DNA from: Azospirillum halopraeferens DSM 3675
GTDB taxonomy: Bacteria > Pseudomonadota > Alphaproteobacteria > Azospirillales > Azospirillaceae
Direction of reading: 5' to 3'
Length of the DNA stretch: 64,000 nucleotides
NCBI RefSeq assembly: GCF_000429625.1
Contig: NZ_AUCF01000029.1
Location: forward strand, 1 to 64,000
Position numbers and translations under genes: made by a program. The notes under the pieces were generated by a model. The model made no database searches. It saw nothing but the letters and a program-made list of their open reading frames with translations, and was not told the DNA's origin. Numbering within the stretch: the stretch's first letter is position 1; each line of letters starts with the position of its first letter. Shown here piece by piece: positions 18,850 to 25,979 of the stretch.

Positions 18850-19557
18850 TCATCCGCAAGGACGATCGCTGCGGGAACTGACCTTTTCGTCGCAGGCGGC
18901 CGGCCGCGGCCGGCCGAGGGCAGCACCCAGCACCGTGCGCAGCCGCTCCAGGTAGGCCCCCGTCAGCAGGGCCGCCCCGGCAAAGAAGGGGGTGGCGCAC
19001 CGCGTCGCGACGCGGCCGCAGAAGGCGGGGACCCAGCGCAGGGGGTGCTCGTCCAGGAACGCCACGACGTCGTCCAGGGCGGCCGCGTCGTCGCCGGCGC
19101 GCTCGCACAGGACCGCCAGGAAGTGCAGCTCCAGCACCAGATGGTCGGGGTCGCGGCGCTGGTCGTCGGCCGGCTCGACGCCGGCGCGGCGGTGCCAGCG
19201 CTTCACCGCGAACATCGCCTCCTGGCGCACCAGCGGTTCGTCGTGGACCCAGACGGACTCGATGGGGGCGGCGCGGTAGGTGTGGTTGAGGTGGATGGCA
19301 GCGAAGTCCACCGCCAGCTCCTCCAGCAGGGCCGGCGTCACCGGCTCCGCCAGCGTGCGGGCCAGCAGATCGAACCCGCGGGCGGCGTCCTCCCCGTCCA
19401 GCCGCAGGGCCAGACACTCCGCGGGAGGGGCCGCGGCCAGCTCCGCCAGCAGCGCCGCGGTCGGTTCGCGGTCGTGCAGGCGGGCCAGCCACCGCAGGTC
19501 CGCGGCCGCGCCGCGGGCGAACGTCGCGGCGACGGACTCGGGGCTCAGGCTGTCCAT
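18850..19557 (-). CDS. TorD/DmsD-family molybdoenzyme chaperone
   Basis: Cytosolic redox-enzyme maturation chaperone, 235 residues, all helical. The signature helices are present: FAAIHLNHTYRAAPIESVW followed by HDEPLVRQEAMFAVKRWH, and the PDHLVLELHFLAVL block with an acidic EPADDQRRDPDH before it. Family members bind the Tat signal peptide of their partner and hold it until the Mo cofactor is inserted. The partner should be the molybdoenzyme at 20277-22826, two genes upstream in the same operon. Confidence 0.9.
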   Translation of the reverse strand: MDSLSPESVAATFARGAAADLRWLARLHDREPTAALLAELAAAPPAECLALRLDGEDAARGFDLLARTLAEPVTPALLEELAVDFAAIHLNHTYRAAPIESVWVHDEPLVRQEAMFAVKRWHRRAGVEPADDQRRDPDHLVLELHFLAVLCERAGDDAAALDDVVAFLDEHPLRWVPAFCGRVATRCATPFFAGAALLTGAYLERLRTVLGAALGRPRPAACDEKVSSRSDRPCG

Positions 19558-19581
19558 GGGGTGGTCCCGTCGTGCATGGGC

Positions 19582-20250
19582 TTAGCCTTCCACCCGTCCC
19601 TTGGGATGGGGAACGAAGGCGATGGAGGGGTTGGTCAGGTCCGGGTTCGCCATGTTGCGGACCTGGCGCACGGTGTGGTCGCCGGGGCCGATGGCCTTGG
19701 TGGGATGGGTGCCGTCGCGGATCTTGTCGATCGGCCCGATGTCCAGCACCCGCATCATGCAGCCCATGACGCAGTAGGGCTTGCGCCCGGCGTCGATCTC
19801 GTCGACGCACATGTTGCACTTGGACACCGTGTTGGTGGTCGGGTCGAACTGCGGTGCCCCGAAGGGACAGGCGGCTTCGCAGCGGCGGCAGCCGATGCAC
19901 AGGGTGGAGTCGATGTCGACGATCCCGTCCTTCTGACGCTTGAAGATGGCGCCGGTCGGGCAGGTGGGAAGGCAGGCGGGCTCGGCGCAGTGGTTGCAGG
20001 ACATGTTGACCTTATAGGCGAACACGTCGGGGAACCGCCCGCCTTCCACGTACATCACGCGGCGGAAGCGGGGGCCCGGCGGCAGGCCGTTCTTGTCCTT
20101 GCAGGCGATCTCGCAGGCGCGGCAGCCGATGCAGTCCACGTTGTTGTGGACGAAGCCGAGCTGCGTGTCGGGCACGACCGGCGTATAGCCGACGCGCTTC
20201 CTCTCCTTGATCGCCACCTGGATGCGGGTCTTGTCCGTGTTGTCGGCCAT
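19582..20250 (-). CDS. 4Fe-4S electron-transfer subunit (DmsB/PhsB type)
   Basis: Four-cluster ferredoxin-like beta subunit of 222 residues that should pass electrons to the molybdoenzyme. The cysteine pattern is typical of the family: CIGCRACEIACKDKNG, CNHCAEPACLPTCPTGAIF, CIGCRRCEAACPFGAPQF, then a last group CNMCVDEID ... CVMGCMMR. No signal peptide is present, so it would be exported bound to the Tat-bearing subunit if periplasmic. It lies 26 bases downstream of the catalytic gene. Confidence 0.93.
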   Translation of the reverse strand: MADNTDKTRIQVAIKERKRVGYTPVVPDTQLGFVHNNVDCIGCRACEIACKDKNGLPPGPRFRRVMYVEGGRFPDVFAYKVNMSCNHCAEPACLPTCPTGAIFKRQKDGIVDIDSTLCIGCRRCEAACPFGAPQFDPTTNTVSKCNMCVDEIDAGRKPYCVMGCMMRVLDIGPIDKIRDGTHPTKAIGPGDHTVRQVRNMANPDLTNPSIAFVPHPKGRVEG

Positions 20251-20276
20251 GGGTGCGGTCTCCTAACGATCACGGG

Positions 20277-22826
20277 TCAGACGCCGCGGCGGAACACGTG
20301 CGACCGCGAGGTGGCGATCCGGTCCCAGCCCGGCCGGTGGTTGAGGTCGGTCTTGCGCATGTTCACCAGGATGGTGTTGTAGGCGAAGCCGCCGGCCGGG
20401 CTCGGCTCGTCCAGGGTGAGGAAGTCGGGGTTGCCGGAGCGGTCGACGCCGTCGGCGTCCAGGTCCAGCCATGGCCCCTCGTGCACCACGCAGACGCCGG
20501 GCATGACCCGCTCCGTCACATAGGCGGGCAGCACGATGCGGCCGCGCTCGTTCCACACCTCCACCGTGTCGCCCGTGGCGATGCCCAGCGCCGCCGCGTC
20601 GGCGGCGTTGATGGTGACCTCCTGGTCATAGGTCTCGCGCAGCCAGGGGATGTTGTGGAAGATGGAATGGGTGCGCCAGCGCGGGTGCGGCGTCACCATG
20701 TGGAAGGGGTGCTCCGCCGTCTTGTCCGTGTGGTTCAGGCTTTCGAACGGCTCCACCCACTTGGGGATGGCCGGGATCGGGTAGCCCCAGGCGGTGCGGG
20801 TGAAGTCCGTCGTCTGCGCCAGCGTGGTCGACAGGATCTCGATCTTGCCCGACGGGGTCTGGAAGGGGATGCCCTTCTCGATCTGGTCCCGGAAGGCGAC
20901 GTGGGGGCGCGGCAGCCGGAACTTGTAGGTTCCGCGCGTCTTGAACTCATCCCACGAGATGTCGACCCCCTGGTGGTGCTGCACCCGCTCCCACCAGGCC
21001 GAAAGATAGGCTTCGTCCACCGCGTCGTCGTGGTGGAAGTATTCCCGCGTGGCGCGCGGGTTGTAGCGGTCGCCGAAGCCGAGCCGCCAGGCCAGCTCGG
21101 TGTAGATCTGGAAGTCGGTCTTCGACTCGCCCAGCGGCTGGATGACCTTGGGGCGGTGGATGTAGTAGTGGCCCTTGTACCAGGGCAGGGCCACGTCATG
21201 CCGCTCGAAATGGGTGGCGACGGGGAACAGCACGTCGGCGTAGAGGCCGGACGGGGTGATGGTGCTGTCGTTGCACACCACCAGGTCCAGCTTCTTGATC
21301 GCGTCGATCTGCTTGTTGATGTGGGGAAGCTGGTTGAACCAGTTGGACCCCTGCCAGAAGATGCCGCGGATGTCGGGGATGACGCCGTCCAGATGGTCGC
21401 CGCGCGGCCACAGGCCGATCTCCTCCCGCTTCAGGTTGGGATAGTTGAGCACGAGGTGCGCCCAGCGGTCCGACTTGATGGAGGCGTACCAGACGTTGGC
21501 GAACTCGTCGTAGGGATAGGCCACCGCCTCGGCGTGCCAGCCCTTGCCCACCCCCTCCGCGCAGCCGCCCAGCTTGCCGATGTTGCCGGTCATCGCCTGC
21601 AGCGCCGCGGCCATGCGGTTGTACTGCTCGCCGTTGGAGTTGCGGCCGGGCGCCCACGACGCCTTCAGCGCCGCCGGCTTGGTGCGGGCGTAGAGGTCGG
21701 CCAGTTTGATGATGTCGGTGGCCGGCACGCCGCAAATGGCCGCGGCCCACTCCGGCGTCTTGGGCGTGCCGTCGGAGGTGCCGAGGATGTAATCGCGGAA
21801 ACTCTCCTGCCCCCGCGCCCAGTCCGGCATGGTGCCGGGGTCCATTCCCTGGGTGAAGCGGTTGATGAAGTCCTGATCCTGAAGGTTCTGCGTGAAGATG
21901 TAATAGGCCATGCCGGCCATCATGGCCGCGTCGGTGGCGGGGCGGATGGGAATCCACCAGGCGTCGTAGGAGCTGGCGGCGTCCGTGTACTGCGGGTCGA
22001 TCAGCACGAAGCGGCAGCCGCGCTGCCTGGCCAGGCGCATGTAATAGAAGGTGTTGCCGCCGTGGAAGGTGTAGGCCGGGTTCCACCCCCACATGATGAT
22101 CAGCTTGGAATGGGCGAACGCGTCGTCCTCGTTGCCGTCCTCGATGGTGCCGAAGGTCATGCGGCTGGAGAAGGTGGTCGCCTGGTAGGACGGCACCGAC
22201 CAGGAGGAGGTGCGGCAGCCGAACATGCCGAGGAAGCGGCCGAGCAGCCCCTCGATCTGATCCGACTTGTGAAGAACGCCGTAGGAGGCGCCGGCGTAGC
22301 TCTGGTCCAGCAGGGCCTGCGGGCCGTACTCGTTCTTGATGTGCACCATCCGCTCGGCCACGTAGTCCAGCGCCGCGTCCCAGGACGCGCGCTTGAACTT
22401 GCCCTCGCCGCGCGCGCCGACGCGGACCATGGGGTAGAGCAGCCGTTCGGCGGAATAGAGGCGGGCCCGGTAGGAGCGGCCGCGCAGGCAGGCGCGGAGC
22501 TGCGGCACCTCTTCGGTGTCGTAGCCGTAGCCGCCTTCGGGCCCCTGGTAGCGGCCGTCGTCGGTGGACAGGCGGACGATGACGTCGCCCTTCTTGTGGG
22601 CCACCAGCATGTGGCGCGAGCCGCAGTTGTGGGCGCAGCTCGTGGGCACCGTCACCAGTTCGTCGTCGGTGGGGTAGGGGGCGTAGGCGAACGCCTTGGC
22701 CTCCTGCGGCGCCACGCTGCGGAACAGGCCGGTGGCGGCGCCCGTCGCGGCGGCGCCCTGGATGAAGCCGCGGCGCGAGACGTTCAGCGCGGAGCCGAGG
22801 ATGTGGGTGCGGTCGTCGTGGCTCAT
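20277..22826 (-). CDS. DMSO-reductase-family molybdopterin oxidoreductase, Tat-exported
   Basis: Catalytic Mo-bisMGD subunit, 849 residues. A Tat signal (SRRGFIQG, residues 18-25) sends it to the periplasm. The N-terminal cluster motif reads C64-x3-C68-x3-H72-...-C112 (CAHNCGSRH ... RACLRGRS): the third position is His where DmsA has Cys. VGARGEGKFKRASWD and the Ser-rich stretch WSVPSYQATT (probable Mo ligand Ser near residue 212) are DmsA-like. NDSTITPSGLYADVLFP and the C-terminal GDTVEVWNERG match the cofactor-binding domains. DMSO, TMAO or another oxyanion or S/N-oxide is possible; the substrate is not determinable. AAGGA fits ATG 22826. ATG 22838 would overlap the upstream stop by four bases. 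Confidence 0.9.
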   Translation of the reverse strand: MSHDDRTHILGSALNVSRRGFIQGAAATGAATGLFRSVAPQEAKAFAYAPYPTDDELVTVPTSCAHNCGSRHMLVAHKKGDVIVRLSTDDGRYQGPEGGYGYDTEEVPQLRACLRGRSYRARLYSAERLLYPMVRVGARGEGKFKRASWDAALDYVAERMVHIKNEYGPQALLDQSYAGASYGVLHKSDQIEGLLGRFLGMFGCRTSSWSVPSYQATTFSSRMTFGTIEDGNEDDAFAHSKLIIMWGWNPAYTFHGGNTFYYMRLARQRGCRFVLIDPQYTDAASSYDAWWIPIRPATDAAMMAGMAYYIFTQNLQDQDFINRFTQGMDPGTMPDWARGQESFRDYILGTSDGTPKTPEWAAAICGVPATDIIKLADLYARTKPAALKASWAPGRNSNGEQYNRMAAALQAMTGNIGKLGGCAEGVGKGWHAEAVAYPYDEFANVWYASIKSDRWAHLVLNYPNLKREEIGLWPRGDHLDGVIPDIRGIFWQGSNWFNQLPHINKQIDAIKKLDLVVCNDSTITPSGLYADVLFPVATHFERHDVALPWYKGHYYIHRPKVIQPLGESKTDFQIYTELAWRLGFGDRYNPRATREYFHHDDAVDEAYLSAWWERVQHHQGVDISWDEFKTRGTYKFRLPRPHVAFRDQIEKGIPFQTPSGKIEILSTTLAQTTDFTRTAWGYPIPAIPKWVEPFESLNHTDKTAEHPFHMVTPHPRWRTHSIFHNIPWLRETYDQEVTINAADAAALGIATGDTVEVWNERGRIVLPAYVTERVMPGVCVVHEGPWLDLDADGVDRSGNPDFLTLDEPSPAGGFAYNTILVNMRKTDLNHRPGWDRIATSRSHVFRRGV

Positions 22827-22834
22827 GGCGGCTC

Positions 22835-23869
22835 TCATTCCTTGGGAAGGGCGTAGCGCGGGTCGGATGCGGCGGGGCGGCCCTTCGCCCACTCCGGCGT
22901 CTCCTCGGGCATGTCGGGCCAGGGGTGGCGCGGATAGGGATAGGAGATGCGGTACCAGGAACGCCCGCCGTGGCAGCCGTAGCAGGTGTCGGCGTTGGTT
23001 TCGGCGGCGGCCTCGATCGCCTCGGCTTTCAGATAGCTGACCCGGTGGCGCACGCTGCGGAAACCGGCCTCGCTGTTGTGGCAGGCGAGACAGCCGTTGG
23101 TGCCGGGTTCCGGTTCGTAGGTTTCGCGCTCATGCTCCCAGGGCCCGGCCAGCCCTTCCATGTGCTCCCACGGGAAGCGGCCGTGACAGGCCAGGCACGA
23201 AGTCTCGGGATTGACCGATTTGCGCAGGGTGAAGCCGGCGTCGGTCAGGGTCGGCGGCACCGGCGCCTCCTCGCGGGGGTCGGAGCCGCGATGGCAGAAG
23301 GTGCACTGCAGGTCCATCAGGTCCTGCGCCATGCCGCTGACGAGATGACGGCGGTGGAAGGTGTCCTGCGGCCCGGCGTAGGTGTCGAGCGTCTGGTACC
23401 ACGCCAGCGTGACGGCGGCGGGGAGGCCGGCCGGCGACGCCGTGCGCACCGAGGGCTCCAGCACTTCACGGTGACATTCCAGGCACTGTTCGTTGGTGGC
23501 CGTGTCGATCGCGGGCCTGAAGTGCAGCGGTGACCAGCGTGCCGCGTCGTAATCCGCCCCGGGCTCCCGGACCGGCACCGCAACGGTCGCCGCCGCCGGG
23601 GCCGCCGCGGCTGCCACGGCGGCGGCGGCCGGAATGACGGCGGTCGGGACCGCCGGTTCGGCGGGTGCCGCCGCGGCGGACGTCGGCCGTGTCTCGACCG
23701 CGGCGGGTGCTGCCGGTGCTGCCGGTGCTGCGGCGGTCCGCTCGGCGGGGGCCATCTTGGTGGCGGCGCCGCGGTCGGGCGGAAGGGCCCACAGAACCAG
23801 ACCCAGCATCAGGAAAAGGCCAACGAAATAGGCCATCGACGGGACATTTCTCGGACTGTTCGACGTCAT
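22835..23869 (-). CDS. Membrane-anchored pentaheme cytochrome c
   Basis: Predicted electron donor to the molybdoenzyme, 344 residues. One N-terminal transmembrane helix (MAYFVGLFLMLGLVLWAL) anchors it. A long Ala/Pro/Val-rich linker (about residues 38-105) then projects a globular domain with five CXXCH heme sites: CLECH, CTFCH, CLACH, CLACH and CYGCH. Extra His residues (FHRRHL, HFRP) may be distal ligands. It does not read like NapC/TorC, whose hemes follow the helix directly. Its stop overlaps or abuts the catalytic gene start, so the two are translationally coupled. Family not recognised beyond multiheme c-type. Confidence 0.88.
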   Translation of the reverse strand: MTSNSPRNVPSMAYFVGLFLMLGLVLWALPPDRGAATKMAPAERTAAAPAAPAAPAAVETRPTSAAAAPAEPAVPTAVIPAAAAVAAAAAPAAATVAVPVREPGADYDAARWSPLHFRPAIDTATNEQCLECHREVLEPSVRTASPAGLPAAVTLAWYQTLDTYAGPQDTFHRRHLVSGMAQDLMDLQCTFCHRGSDPREEAPVPPTLTDAGFTLRKSVNPETSCLACHGRFPWEHMEGLAGPWEHERETYEPEPGTNGCLACHNSEAGFRSVRHRVSYLKAEAIEAAAETNADTCYGCHGGRSWYRISYPYPRHPWPDMPEETPEWAKGRPAASDPRYALPKE

Positions 23870-24082
23870 TGTGCCGGCCCCTGCGACGGTCGAGGGTTGA
23901 CGTTCGGGGGTGTGTCGGTGCGGCGGTGACCGCTGCCCGGTGAGGCGGCGGACGGCAACGGGCCGGACCCGGCGCCGAACCGGGCCGACCGCGTGCCCTC
24001 ATGCTCCGGCGGGTGTCCGGAGCGTCCGCGAGAGGCGGCGGATGCCGCCCGGCGGCACCGAACGCCGGCGGGAGACCCACCG

Positions 24083-24101
24083 ACGCCCGGTACCGGCGTC
24101 C
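24083..24101 (-). terminator. Hairpin after the Gly/Met repeat gene
   Basis: GACGCC / GGCGTC stem around CGGTACC, just past the stop at 24106. It has no T run. It could attenuate rather than end transcription into the cytochrome gene. Confidence 0.3.
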
Positions 24102-24105
24102 GGGG

Positions 24106-24858
24106 TCAGTTCCCCTGCATGCCGCCCATGCCGGACATGCCGCCCATTCCGCCCATACCGGACATGCCGCCCATTCCGCCCATACCGGACATGCCGCCCA
24201 TTCCGCCCATGCCGGACATGCCGCCCATGCCGGACATGCCGCCCATGCCGCCCATTCCGCTCATGCCGCTCATGCCGCCCATGCCGCCCATGCCGGACAT
24301 TCCGCCCATTCCGCCCATACCGGACATGCCGCCCATTCCGCCCATACCGGACATGCCGCCCATTCCGCCCATGCCGGACATGCCGCCCATGCCGGACATG
24401 CCGCCCATGCCGGACATTCCGCCCATTCCGCCCATGCCGCCCATTCCGCCCATGCCGGACATGCCGCCCATGCCGGACATGCCGCCCATGCCGCCCATTC
24501 CGCTCATGCCGCTCATGCCGCCCATGCCGCCCATGCCGGACATTCCGCCCATTCCGCCCATACCGGACATGCCGCCCATTCCGCCCATGCCGGACATGCC
24601 GCCCATGCCGGACATGCCGCCCATGCCGGACATGCCGCCCATTCCGCCCATACCGGACATGCCACCCATGCCGCCCATACCGGACATTCCGCCCATGCCG
24701 GACATGCCGCCCATGCCCTGCGGCATCATGCCGGACATGCCGCCCATCCCACCCATGCCGGACATACCGCTCATGCCCTGGGCGACGGCCACCGATGCCG
24801 TGGCCATGCCGGTCACCAGTGCCGCCGCGATCAGAGCGGTGCGCAGACCCTTGTTCAT
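24106..24858 (-). CDS. Secreted Gly/Met-rich repeat protein
   Basis: A 250-residue protein with a clear Sec signal (NKGLRTALIAAALVTGMATASVAVA, cleavage before Gln). The mature chain is almost only Met, Gly and Ser, in units such as MSGMGG and MGGMSGM. One break carries MMPQG and the chain ends MQGN. There is no Cys, His or aromatic residue in the repeat. AGGAGGAATCGG before ATG 24858 is an ideal ribosome site and fixes strand and frame. It lies within the leftward molybdoenzyme/cytochrome locus. Met-rich periplasmic segments often bind Cu(I) (CopA, CusF, PcoE), so metal binding is possible but unproven. No named family is recognised. Confidence 0.85.
   Translation of the reverse strand: MNKGLRTALIAAALVTGMATASVAVAQGMSGMSGMGGMGGMSGMMPQGMGGMSGMGGMSGMGGMGGMSGMGGMGGMSGMGGMSGMGGMSGMGGMGGMSGMGGMGGMSGMGGMGGMSGMSGMGGMGGMSGMGGMSGMGGMGGMGGMGGMSGMGGMSGMGGMSGMGGMGGMSGMGGMGGMSGMGGMGGMSGMGGMGGMSGMSGMGGMGGMSGMGGMSGMGGMGGMSGMGGMGGMSGMGGMGGMSGMGGMQGN
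24112..24776. repeat. Tandem repeat array encoding the Gly/Met protein
   Basis: Degenerate short-period repeat, built from 9-base and 15-base modules of the type CCGCCCATG and CCGGACATG. Above this lies a higher-order copy: bases 24190-24345 recur at 24433-24588, an offset of 243 bases (81 codons), with no visible difference across 156 bases. The periodicity is always a multiple of three, so length changes would keep the frame. Confidence 0.9.
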
Positions 24859-25073
24859 CCGATTCCTCCTTGATGCAGGTTCATTGATTTGGATGCGTGT
24901 ATCTTTCGCCGGCCGTGCGTGCGGCCGTGCGTTCCGGCGGGGCGCCGCCGAAGTCTCGTCGAGCGGGCGCACCCGCGGGGTAACGGAAGGCCGAGCCGGC
25001 CGGAGCCGTTTGCGGAACGCCGAACGTTCGCCGTTGCCTTGCAGTGATCGACCGGCCGGGGCTGCCAATTCCC

Positions 25074-25409
25074 TCAGGGGGTGTGCCAGCGCCGCAGGTC
25101 ATAGGGGCCGGGCATGCCCGGCTTCGTGAAGGGCGTGTACCAGTTCCCCTGGTCCTCGAGGAACTTGAGGCTCTGCGGATAAGGAGCGCTGACGCCGCTC
25201 AGCGCGCCGGCGTACCACCCCGCATCGCGTGCGATCGCCGCGACGGCCGGGGCACGATCGGGCCGGACCGACGGCGTGGTCCCCGCAATGAATGCCGGTT
25301 CCCCTTCCGCCATGGCGGCCGCTCGGGAAGCATTCGCGGCCGATCCCGCAGCAAAAGCGGGAGCCGTCAGACACAAAAGGAGCGCAGATGCCAACGCCAA
25401 TGGTTGCAT
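25074..25409 (-). CDS. Small secreted protein, first gene of the molybdoenzyme locus
   Basis: Unrecognised protein of 111 residues with a Sec signal (MQPLALASALLLCLTAPAFA-AG). The mature part is Ala-rich for 50 residues. It then has an aromatic, proline-rich C-terminal block: YPQSLKFLEDQGNWYTPF followed by TKPGMPGPYDLRRWH. This block looks conserved in style and could be a docking surface. There are no Cys or heme motifs. It lies upstream of the Gly/Met protein and the cytochrome on the same strand, about 80 bases downstream of a good promoter. A periplasmic accessory role is inferred from context alone. Confidence 0.65.
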   Translation of the reverse strand: MQPLALASALLLCLTAPAFAAGSAANASRAAAMAEGEPAFIAGTTPSVRPDRAPAVAAIARDAGWYAGALSGVSAPYPQSLKFLEDQGNWYTPFTKPGMPGPYDLRRWHTP

Positions 25410-25494
25410 CGTTTCCTCGCCGTCCATGAGTCTTGTTCTGTCAGGGCTACTTGGTTCGTGTATGAAGTTATTGGTAACCCCTGATCTTGTGCCG

Positions 25495-25524
25495 GTTATG
25501 CCATTCGGGAGGCGATCATGTCAA
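25495..25524 (-). promoter_or_regulatory. Promoter of the leftward molybdoenzyme locus
   Basis: On the complementary strand TTGACA (25519-25524), 18 bases, then CATAAC (25495-25500). It lies 86 bases upstream of the first gene's ATG. It matches the sigma-70 consensus well at -35 and moderately at -10. No FNR box (TTGAT-N4-ATCAA) is visible nearby. Confidence 0.5.
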
Positions 25525-25557
25525 CTTGGGTGCCGGGGCGGATGACTTGCCTTATGC

Positions 25558-25572
25558 TTAAGGATGCCTTAA
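25558..25572. promoter_or_regulatory. Palindrome upstream of the molybdoenzyme-locus promoter
   Basis: TTAAGG-ATG-CCTTAA, a perfect inverted repeat centred about 43 bases upstream of the -35 box. That is a position suited to an activator. The regulator is unknown and none is encoded in the window next to it. Confidence 0.4.
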
Positions 25573-25979
25573 CACCCGAGAAACTTTTAGGAAAATCCAC
25601 ACAGTTCGCAGGGCCAATGAATATCGGCAAGTCGTTGATGGAATGCTGAAATCAGAACCGGGTGGTCACATCCGCGGGGTGTGCCACCGGGGCCGCCCCA
25701 TGCGTTTGCCGACGGGTCCCGGGCGTTCAGCGCACGTGCACGGCGAATTTGTCGCAGATCCCCGCGTGGAATTGGGCGTCATCCGAAGGGCATGACGAGC
25801 CGGCCGAGAGAGGGATCGACCGTCGTGCCGGGCGACGATACACATCGTGATGCCTGCTGCACGGCGAAGATGCGCGGGAACGGCCGGCGTTTCCCGCCCG
25901 GGCGGGGCCGACTCGGTGTTCGATCGTCGCCGGGCCTTGCCAAGGGGTGAAGCGCGACCCCACTATCGCCCGGTCGCAC

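Larger units (their letters stand above)
25410..25979. other. Divergent intergenic region, molybdoenzyme locus / glycosylation island
   Basis: No convincing gene in 570 bases. The left part has the promoter (25495-25524) and palindrome (25558-25572) of the leftward locus. Bases 25560-25670 are markedly AT-richer than the surroundings. The right part (25680-25979) shows no repeat or clear promoter but must contain the start signals of the TPR-GT41 gene. Confidence 0.6.

Noticed and set aside
22836-22838. ATG 22838 as start of the molybdoenzyme gene
   Set aside because: It overlaps the cytochrome stop by ATGA, which is attractive, but AAGGA is too close to it and fits ATG 22826 better.
24112-24776. 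CRISPR-like array
   Set aside because: Units are 9-15 bases, contiguous, without unique spacers, and wholly inside a coding frame; no cas genes.
23993-24873. + strand frames over the Gly/Met array (Pro-rich and Ala/His-rich repeats)
   Set aside because: They arise because a period divisible by three leaves all frames open. Only the - strand frame has a signal peptide and an AGGAGG site.
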